Shown: positions 6,894 through 13,381 of the stretch, in pieces
Numbering within the stretch: the first letter of the stretch is position 1
Layout of the letters: every line of letters starts with the position of its first letter
NCBI GenBank assembly: GCA_035551935.1
Contig: DASZMJ010000256.1
Span: forward strand, 1 to 27,065
Source: DASZMJ01 sp035551935
Lineage (GTDB): Bacteria; Planctomycetota; Planctomycetia; Isosphaerales; Isosphaeraceae
DNA: 27,065 nucleotides
Direction: 5' to 3'
Position numbers and translations under genes: made by a program
The notes under the pieces: generated by a model
What the model was told of the DNA's origin: nothing
The model's database searches: none
What the model saw: the letters and a program-made list of their open reading frames with translations, nothing else

Positions 6894-8963
6894 TCACGAG
6901 AGGACGTTCTTGCCGACCATCGGCTTGGGGGTGGGCAGGCCGAACTCGGCGAGGATCGTCGGCGCGATGTCGACGAGCGAGGGCCCCTCGGCGCCGATGT
7001 GGCGGTTGCAGAAGAGGACGCCGGGCACCTCCAGGGCGTCGGCGCAGTGGTCGGCGCTCCAGGCGTTGTTGTTGTCGGTCAGGACCTCGTCGCCGATGTC
7101 GCCGAGGATCGTGTCCCACGAGGCGCGGTAGTTGCGGCGGTAGCCGACGATCAGGTCGGGCGCCAGCGCCGTCGCGGGGCCGCTGTAGATCTTGTCGGAG
7201 CGATACACGCCGCGGATGACCGGCTGGCCGTCGACGTCGGTGACCTGCATCAGCTCCGCGGCCAGCGTGTCGAGCAGCGAGTCGCGGTCGCCCGGCTCGA
7301 CGGTGCCGTGGGGCTCGCGGCCCTTCAGGTTCAGGTACAGGCCGTTGATCCCGAGTCCGTAGGCGAAGGTGTTCGACCAGTCGACGTCCTTCATGATCGA
7401 CGTGCAATTCGGCGGGCCGAGGTAGTTGTGCGAGCGGAGCCAGCTGTTGAGGTTGAACTGCCGGCCGAAGTTGGCGAAGCCGTGGTCGCTCATCACCAGG
7501 ATCGTCGCGCGGCTGCCGTAGCGGTCGACGACGTCGCCGATGACGGCGTCGAGCCGCTTGTAGAGCTTGTGGATATGATCGAACCCATGCTTCGCCTCGG
7601 CGCCGGTGCGGATCGGGTGGGCGTCGTCGGAGTCCCACCAGAAGATGTGCGACTGGAGGTCGCTGCTGGAGAAGTAGAAGAAGAGGAGGCCGTCGTCGTA
7701 GTTCTCGAGGGCATAATCGAGCAGCGCCAGCCGCTCCTCGAGGACGGAGTCGGCCTGCTTGAGGTACTCGTCGTCGTCGAGGACGTTGGTCTTGCGGGCC
7801 TGGTAGAGCTCCTGGAAGCCGGTCGTGGCGAACGGGCCGAGCTTGGCCGATAAGTCCTGCACGAACGTCCCCGGCTCGGAGACCGGCAGGGCGGGGGCGG
7901 CCGGGTCGATGTTGATCGGCGAGACGAGCAGCCGGGTGGGCGAGGAGACCTTCTGGAGGTAGAAGCGGCAGAGGCCGTAGGCCGTCGTGGCGGGCGCCGG
8001 CTTGGGGGCCGAGAGCTCGAAGCCGAGGCTGATCCAGCGGCTCCACTGGCCGGCCTTGAGCACGACCCGCTGCCCCTGGACGTCGATGACCGCCGCGTCG
8101 GCGTCGCGGTCGCGATGGAGCTCGAAGTCGACGCCGGTGGCCCTGGGCACCTTGAGGCCGCTGTCCTCGGGCCCGACGATCCGGCCGCGGGCCGTCTCGT
8201 CGTCGAAGACGAGCTTCGAGCGCTCGCCGCCTTCCTCGCTCGTCGGCGTGTCGGGGCCGTCCTCGGCGAAGAGCTGATAGGTGCCGTAGCCGCCGTGCAT
8301 GTCGGGCGTCCCCATGCCGCAGAGGCAGCGGTGGTGGCCGTACTGCGACGGGCTGGCCGGGTAGTTCGACGGCAGGTCGTAGAACGTCGTGGGGATGCCG
8401 ACGGCGTCGAGGTGGTCCCAGAACGGCACCCCCTGGCGTCGGAGGACGGGGGTCGGCGGCTTGTGGCGGACGGGCCAGTAGGGGAACTGGATGCGGTGCT
8501 CGCCGATCTCCCAGTAGCCTTCGCCGGGCGTGACCTCGGAGGCCGAGTAGAAGGGGTGCTGGATGTCGTCGGGGCGGCGGTGGATGAAGTCGAAGATGCC
8601 GTGCGAGCCGGGCCCGGCGCCGTTGATGAAGGTGGCCCAGGCCACCGGGCTCTGCGGCGGCGTGCTGGTGCCGAGGTCGCGGAAGCCGCCGCCGCGGCGG
8701 AGCTTGTCGAGGTTCGGCATCTGGCCCGCCTTCATCAATCGCTCGGAGAGCCGCGGGTCCATGCCGTCGATGCCGATGACGATGACCTTCTTGCCGGCGC
8801 CGCGCGACGGCCGCGCGCGGCGGCCGAGCCAGTAGTTGCCCGCGGCGAACGCCGCGGCGCCGCCGGCCGCGGCGACGGCCGCGCCGGTGAGCAGGGTCCG
8901 CCGACTGATCCCGCCGTCCCGGCCCGGTTGCTGCGGCTGTTGCTGTCCCGATTCGTCCGCCAT
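6894..8963 (-). CDS. Tat-exported alkaline phosphatase superfamily enzyme (type I phosphodiesterase/pyrophosphatase-like)
   Basis: 689 aa. A Tat signal (S-R-R-T-L-L at 20-25, then an Ala-rich stretch to about 42) indicates export of the folded, metal-loaded protein. The core matches the PF01663-like group: G-I-D-G-M-D (metal Asp66), T-P-P-Q-S-P-V-A-W (candidate nucleophile Ser105), S-D-L-Q-S-H (about 435-440), S-D-H-G-F (about 493-497) and A-D-H-C (about 638-641). The metal-ligand set of the alkaline phosphatase superfamily thus appears complete. Known members cleave phosphodiester, pyrophosphate or related bonds, or transfer phospho-alcohol groups; the substrate here is unknown. Its ATG directly follows the TAA of the paralogous upstream gene with no spacer, and the next gene starts 46 bp on, so co-expression is very likely. 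Confidence 0.88.
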   Translation of the reverse strand: MADESGQQQPQQPGRDGGISRRTLLTGAAVAAAGGAAAFAAGNYWLGRRARPSRGAGKKVIVIGIDGMDPRLSERLMKAGQMPNLDKLRRGGGFRDLGTSTPPQSPVAWATFINGAGPGSHGIFDFIHRRPDDIQHPFYSASEVTPGEGYWEIGEHRIQFPYWPVRHKPPTPVLRRQGVPFWDHLDAVGIPTTFYDLPSNYPASPSQYGHHRCLCGMGTPDMHGGYGTYQLFAEDGPDTPTSEEGGERSKLVFDDETARGRIVGPEDSGLKVPRATGVDFELHRDRDADAAVIDVQGQRVVLKAGQWSRWISLGFELSAPKPAPATTAYGLCRFYLQKVSSPTRLLVSPINIDPAAPALPVSEPGTFVQDLSAKLGPFATTGFQELYQARKTNVLDDDEYLKQADSVLEERLALLDYALENYDDGLLFFYFSSSDLQSHIFWWDSDDAHPIRTGAEAKHGFDHIHKLYKRLDAVIGDVVDRYGSRATILVMSDHGFANFGRQFNLNSWLRSHNYLGPPNCTSIMKDVDWSNTFAYGLGINGLYLNLKGREPHGTVEPGDRDSLLDTLAAELMQVTDVDGQPVIRGVYRSDKIYSGPATALAPDLIVGYRRNYRASWDTILGDIGDEVLTDNNNAWSADHCADALEVPGVLFCNRHIGAEGPSLVDIAPTILAEFGLPTPKPMVGKNVLS

Positions 8964-11111
8964 TTAACCGACCTCGGCCAGGGTGCCTACTCGTTCCTTG
9001 GGGGCCTGCTCGGGGGCGTCGCCCACGGTCAGGGCCTTGCCGTCCATGTAGTCGGGGACCTTCGCGCCGAAGAGGCTGAGCACCGTCGGGGCGAGGTCCA
9101 TCAGCCTGGGGTTCTCGTTCGCGATCGGCCGGTTGCAGAAGAGGATGCCCGGCACGAGCGAGGGGTCGACGCAGTGGTCGCCGCTCCAGGCCTTGGCGTT
9201 CGGGTGGAAGACGCCCTCGGTCGTCTTGCCGATGGCCGTCTCCCACGACACGCGGTAGCCGCGCTGATAGCCGGGGATGAGGTCGGGGCCGTTGTCCTTG
9301 TACGGCCCCTTGTAGAACCGCGATGCGATGTAGACCCGCTTCACCGCGCCCGCGCCGTCGGCCGGGTCGACCAGGGCCTCGAGCCGCTGCTTGATCTCCT
9401 CGCGGAGCTCGTCGGCCTCCTCGCCGGGCTCGACGATCCCCTGCGAATACTTGTCCTTGATGTTGATATAGATGCCCGACAGGCCGATGGCGAAGGCGCG
9501 GGTGCGCGACCAGTCGACGCCGGCGAGGTGCTCCTCGTGGCGGCGGGCGTCGTCGACGACGAGGTAGCCGTTCTCCTCGAGCCAGCGGTTGAGGTCGACG
9601 CCGGTCCGGAACGGGCCGAAGCCGTGGTCGGAGATGACCATCAGCAGGTCGTCCTGGTCGCGGCACTTGGCCACCGTCCGGCCGACGAGGTCGTCCATCC
9701 GGCGGTAGAGGTCCTCGATCACGTGGCGCGAGTTGACGGTGGCCTCGTCGGGCCGCGCCGGGTGGCGCTCGTCGATGTCGCGCCAGAAGGTGTGCTGGAG
9801 CCGGTCGGTGCCGTCGAAGACGCAGCAGACGAGCCCGCGCGGGACCCGCTCGAGCGCGTCGAACCACATCGCCTCGCGCTCGTTATCCATGTCGAGGCAC
9901 TGCTGGATGAAGTGGTCGTCGCCGATGACGTGCTCGTTGAGCGCCCACGTGTCCTCGGCCAGGCCGAGCGTCGCGTACGGCCCCTGCTTCTTGGCCAGAT
10001 AGATCGAGTACACCGACGGATACCCGACCGGCATCGCCGGGTATTCGGGGTCGATGTTGATCGGCGTGACGTAGAGGCCGAACTCCGGCCCGCCGCCCAG
10101 GAGGAGGAACTTCGCCAGGCCGCTGACCTTCACCCCCGGCGCCGCATTGAAGCGGAACCGGACCCATTCGGTGTAAACGTCTTTTTTCAACTCGTACTTG
10201 GCGCCGTCGATCTTCAAGGTGGCGCGGTCGTCGCCCTTGATGGTGACGGTGAAGGGGACCTTCAGGGTCTCGGGGCCGCCGAAGGGGTCGGCGGGGCCGA
10301 TCAGTTGGGCGCGGACGGTGTCGCCGTCGCGGGTCACGTGGTGGACCTCGCCGCCGATCTTCTCGCCCTCGTTGCGGGTCCGGGTCGTGTAGAACGAGAA
10401 CATGCCCTGCGTGCCGCGGAGGTCGGGCACGCACATCGCCGACAGGAGCACGCCGCGGAGCTTCTCGGGGGGGAAGGTGATCGGCACGCGGAGGACGCAA
10501 CTGAAGATGCCGTACTTGCTCAGGATGCCCCAGAACGGCTGGCTCTTGCGCAAGAGCCGCACGTCGGCCTTGCCGAGCGGGATCTGATATTTGCCGATCC
10601 GGATGGATTGGCGCGGCGGGCGGATCTCGACGGAGCTGAGCTTGGCGGCGTAGGTGCGGAGGTCGGGCGTGAGGAAGTCGAAGATGTTGTGCTTGCCGGG
10701 GTTCACGCCGATCTGGAACGACGACCACGCGACCGGCGAGATCGGCGGCACGGTCGACCCCAAGGGGCGGAAGCAGCCCCGGTCGCGCAAGGCGGCGAGG
10801 TTGGGGAGCTTGCCTTCCTCGAGCATCGTCTCGGTCAGGCCGTGGTCCATGCCGTCGAGGCCGAGGATCACGACCCGCTTGACGCGGCTCCGCCGCAACG
10901 CGCGGAGGCCGAAGAGCGAGCGCGTGACCAGGCGGATCGGCCAGGTCAGGATGGTCAGGAACGCCGAGAAGATCGCGGCGAAGACCGCGAAGAACGACCC
11001 CGCCAGCGCGAACCCGGCCCCGGGCCCGATGTAGGCGTGCGCCGGGGCCGGCGCGAAGAGCAGCAGCACGACGGCCAGGTAGAGCAATCGGACGCGGGCA
11101 GTCTTGCTCAT
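8964..11111 (-). CDS. membrane-anchored alkaline phosphatase superfamily enzyme with YIGPGAG N-terminus
   Basis: 715 aa, paralogous to the following gene but with a different exit route. It has a Sec signal peptide (1-26, likely cut after A-H-A), then Y-I-G-P-G-A-G (27-33) leading into a long hydrophobic segment (about 34-58) that should anchor it in the membrane. Catalytic motifs: G-L-D-G-M-D (Asp86), P-P-I-S-P-V-A-W (candidate nucleophile Ser125), D-R-L-Q-H (436-440), S-D-H-G-F (494-498) and G-D-H-C (644-647). Start and stop are four bases from the arylsulfotransferase-like gene and zero bases from the Tat paralogue. The mature enzyme probably faces the periplasm. Phosphodiesterase, pyrophosphatase or phospho-group transferase are all possible. 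The Y-I-G-P-G motif is also seen in small bacterial membrane proteins (recollection). Confidence 0.87.
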   Translation of the reverse strand: MSKTARVRLLYLAVVLLLFAPAPAHAYIGPGAGFALAGSFFAVFAAIFSAFLTILTWPIRLVTRSLFGLRALRRSRVKRVVILGLDGMDHGLTETMLEEGKLPNLAALRDRGCFRPLGSTVPPISPVAWSSFQIGVNPGKHNIFDFLTPDLRTYAAKLSSVEIRPPRQSIRIGKYQIPLGKADVRLLRKSQPFWGILSKYGIFSCVLRVPITFPPEKLRGVLLSAMCVPDLRGTQGMFSFYTTRTRNEGEKIGGEVHHVTRDGDTVRAQLIGPADPFGGPETLKVPFTVTIKGDDRATLKIDGAKYELKKDVYTEWVRFRFNAAPGVKVSGLAKFLLLGGGPEFGLYVTPINIDPEYPAMPVGYPSVYSIYLAKKQGPYATLGLAEDTWALNEHVIGDDHFIQQCLDMDNEREAMWFDALERVPRGLVCCVFDGTDRLQHTFWRDIDERHPARPDEATVNSRHVIEDLYRRMDDLVGRTVAKCRDQDDLLMVISDHGFGPFRTGVDLNRWLEENGYLVVDDARRHEEHLAGVDWSRTRAFAIGLSGIYINIKDKYSQGIVEPGEEADELREEIKQRLEALVDPADGAGAVKRVYIASRFYKGPYKDNGPDLIPGYQRGYRVSWETAIGKTTEGVFHPNAKAWSGDHCVDPSLVPGILFCNRPIANENPRLMDLAPTVLSLFGAKVPDYMDGKALTVGDAPEQAPKERVGTLAEVG

Positions 11112-11115
11112 CGGT

Positions 11116-13245
11116 TCACTTCACTTCCTTCCCCGGTCGCTTGCGTTCGAGTTCCTCGACGGTCTTACCCGGCGTCAGGTCCTTGCCGGCCAGGCCGGGG
11201 TAGTCCTTGGCGTAGCGGTAGGCGCGGAAGATCGAGTTGCCGCCGAAGCCGCCGGGCGGGCCCATCGGCGGGCCGCCGGGCCCCGGAGGGCCGCCGGGCC
11301 CCGGAGGGCCGCCGGGGCCGCCGGGGCGGAAGCCGGGCGGGCCGCCGCGGGCCATCATCTCGCGCATCTGCTTGAGGATGTTCTTCTGGTCGTCGTCGAG
11401 CAACGCCTCGACCTTCGGGTCGACCTCCTTCTGGATCGCCGCCACGGCCGCCTTCTGGTCGGCCGACAGCTTCAAGGCGAGCTGCGTCGGCAAGGGCAGG
11501 ACCTGGCCCGGCGCGGCGAAGCCGGCGAAGCCCATCGGGTCGCCGGCGCGGCGGTCGAGGAGCTGCTTCTTCTGCGCGGCGGTCAGGATCTTCTCGAGCT
11601 TGCCGACGGCCTCCTTCCGGATCGCCTCGAGCTTCGCCCGCTGGTCCTCCGATAGGTTGAGGGCCATCTGCATCATCGGCGGCAGCACGTCGGCGAGCGT
11701 CGGCGGGCCGCCCATCGGCGGGCCGCCGGGCATGGCGAAGAGGCTGAAGAGGGAGCCGCCGGCGGGGTTGGCGTACTTCCAGACGGTCTTGCCCTCCGGA
11801 GTCACCTCGAAGATCGTGCCGCTCAGGCTCTCGCAGATCAGGGTATTGCCGTTGGGGAGCCGGTTGGCGCCCGACATGATGAAGGCGAACAGCTCCTCCT
11901 TCTTCGGCGCGGTGTACGACCAGGCCGCCTCGCGCGGGCCGAAGGGCTTGCCGGGCTCGCGGGCGTAATGGCCCTGCGAGTCGACGGGGAGGACGATCTC
12001 GTCGACCGACGAGTAATTGCCGTCGGGCCGGCCGGCGCCGTTGTTGAAGACCAGGACGTGCCCGGCGCCGGGAGAGCCCTTCGGGATCCATTGGGCGTCG
12101 TGCTGGACGAAGAGGCGTTGATCCGCCTGGGTGCCGGCGCGGTACGACCGCGGGTTGCCCCAGCGGTAGAGGAGGTCGCCGCCCTTGCCGCGCCTGCCGC
12201 CGGTGTGGCCCTTGGCCTCGGCGGTCGTCGTGCCGTGGTCGATGACCCAGATCTCGCTGAAGGAGCGGACGCTGAGCATGACCTGATCGAGCTCGGGGTT
12301 GTAGGCCACCGCGTTGACGTGGGTCCAATCCGGGATGATGCCCCGGTTGCCCCGCGCGGTCGGGTTGCCGACGTAGCCGATGCTCTTGAGCCGGTCCATG
12401 TCCTTCTTCTTCTTCGCCTCGTCCGCCTTCGGGTCTTCCTTCTTGGCGACGTCCCGTCGCGGCGGGCCGGGGGGGCCGCCGGGGAAGCCGATCTCGCTGT
12501 CGCCGAAGTTCACGTCGATGAGCTCGGGGTGCTTGCCGACGTCGCCGTGGTTGGATTTCGAGGGGTCGACGTCCTGGATCAGGTGGTCCCAGGCGTGCCA
12601 CTCCCAGACGACCTCGCCGGTGGCCTTGCCGGTGGGCTTGACCTCGACGAGCGAGTCGGCCAGCCACGGCCCGCGGACGGTCTCGGGCTTGCGGCCGGCG
12701 GCGACGGCCTCGGCGCCGGTCTTGATCTCCCAGACGATGAGGAGGACGTTGCCGTTGGGGAGCCGGCAGACGTCGTGGTGGGAGATGCGCTTATCATCAT
12801 GGAGCTTGAAGTCCCAGACGAGGTTGCCGTCCCAGTCGAACTCCTGGACCCGCCCCCCCTGACCCTGGCCGGCGAAGACCTGTTCGCGGGGGTCGATCCT
12901 GGCGGCGCGGAGGAGGTGGCCGTCCTCGAGGAGGTACGCCTCCTGCCCCGCCGTGTACTTGCTCTCCCACGAGCGGACGACCCGCCCTTGCATGTCGATC
13001 AGGTAGGTCTTCGTCGCGGTCAGCGGGGCGATCAGGGTATACCCCTGGAAGGCCCCCGGCTCGTTGACGAGCAGCCCCACCTTGGCCGGCGCCTGCGGCA
13101 TCGGCGGCCCCGGCGGGCCGGCCTGGGGCGGCCCGGCCATGAGGCGCCCCGAGGCCGCGCCGGTCGCGGCGAGCAGCATTGCCACGGCCGTGGCCGCGCC
13201 GAGCCTCGTCGCCAGTCGCGTCATCCGCTCGATCCGAGACTTCAT
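11116..13245 (-). CDS. secreted arylsulfotransferase (ASST)-like propeller with inserted LTxxQ and collagen-like segments
   Basis: 709 aa from ATG 13245 (GAGGGG upstream). Signal peptide about 1-38. Beta-propeller repeats of the arylsulfotransferase/ASST type span about 66-495: L-L-E-D-G-H, H-H-D-V-C-R-L-P-N-G-N, W-E-W-H-A-W-D-H, D-W-T-H-V-N and G-A-N-R-L-P-N-G-N. ASST moves sulfate between phenolic or other esters without PAPS; the catalytic His cannot be assigned here. A charged Lys-rich insert (about 262-284) ends in L-K-S-I-G-Y-V-G. Between the W-K-Y-A-N-P blade strand and the final S-I-F-R-A-Y-R-Y strand lie Spy/CpxP-like helical repeats (L-S-E-D-Q, L-S-A-D-Q, L-D-D-D-Q; about 529-632) and a GPP-rich stretch (about 634-668). 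Paralogue of the upstream gene. It may be a structural or lectin-like propeller rather than an active transferase. Confidence 0.83.
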   Translation of the reverse strand: MKSRIERMTRLATRLGAATAVAMLLAATGAASGRLMAGPPQAGPPGPPMPQAPAKVGLLVNEPGAFQGYTLIAPLTATKTYLIDMQGRVVRSWESKYTAGQEAYLLEDGHLLRAARIDPREQVFAGQGQGGRVQEFDWDGNLVWDFKLHDDKRISHHDVCRLPNGNVLLIVWEIKTGAEAVAAGRKPETVRGPWLADSLVEVKPTGKATGEVVWEWHAWDHLIQDVDPSKSNHGDVGKHPELIDVNFGDSEIGFPGGPPGPPRRDVAKKEDPKADEAKKKKDMDRLKSIGYVGNPTARGNRGIIPDWTHVNAVAYNPELDQVMLSVRSFSEIWVIDHGTTTAEAKGHTGGRRGKGGDLLYRWGNPRSYRAGTQADQRLFVQHDAQWIPKGSPGAGHVLVFNNGAGRPDGNYSSVDEIVLPVDSQGHYAREPGKPFGPREAAWSYTAPKKEELFAFIMSGANRLPNGNTLICESLSGTIFEVTPEGKTVWKYANPAGGSLFSLFAMPGGPPMGGPPTLADVLPPMMQMALNLSEDQRAKLEAIRKEAVGKLEKILTAAQKKQLLDRRAGDPMGFAGFAAPGQVLPLPTQLALKLSADQKAAVAAIQKEVDPKVEALLDDDQKNILKQMREMMARGGPPGFRPGGPGGPPGPGGPPGPGGPPMGPPGGFGGNSIFRAYRYAKDYPGLAGKDLTPGKTVEELERKRPGKEVK

Positions 13246-13341
13246 CGGGATTTCCCCTCGGTGATCCGGCGGGGGCGGTCGGATTCGGCCGGAGCGTCGC
13301 CCTTTGCCCACGCGGCCCATCCCCCGGCCCGGCCCTTCGTC

Positions 13342-13373
13342 CCCCCGCGCCGCGATGCGTCGCGGCGCGGGGG
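13342..13373 (-). terminator. strong hairpin between the two ASST-like genes
   Basis: A perfect 14-bp GC stem (13342-13355 with 13360-13373) with a four-base loop (tgcg) lies 9 bp after the stop of the upstream ASST-like gene and about 97 bp before the start of the next one. There is no T-run, so Rho-independent release would be inefficient. It may instead be an attenuator or an mRNA-end stabiliser that lets the first gene be expressed at a higher level than the rest of the cluster. The hairpin is seen; the role is inferred. Confidence 0.5.
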
Positions 13374-13381
13374 AGTCGGGC

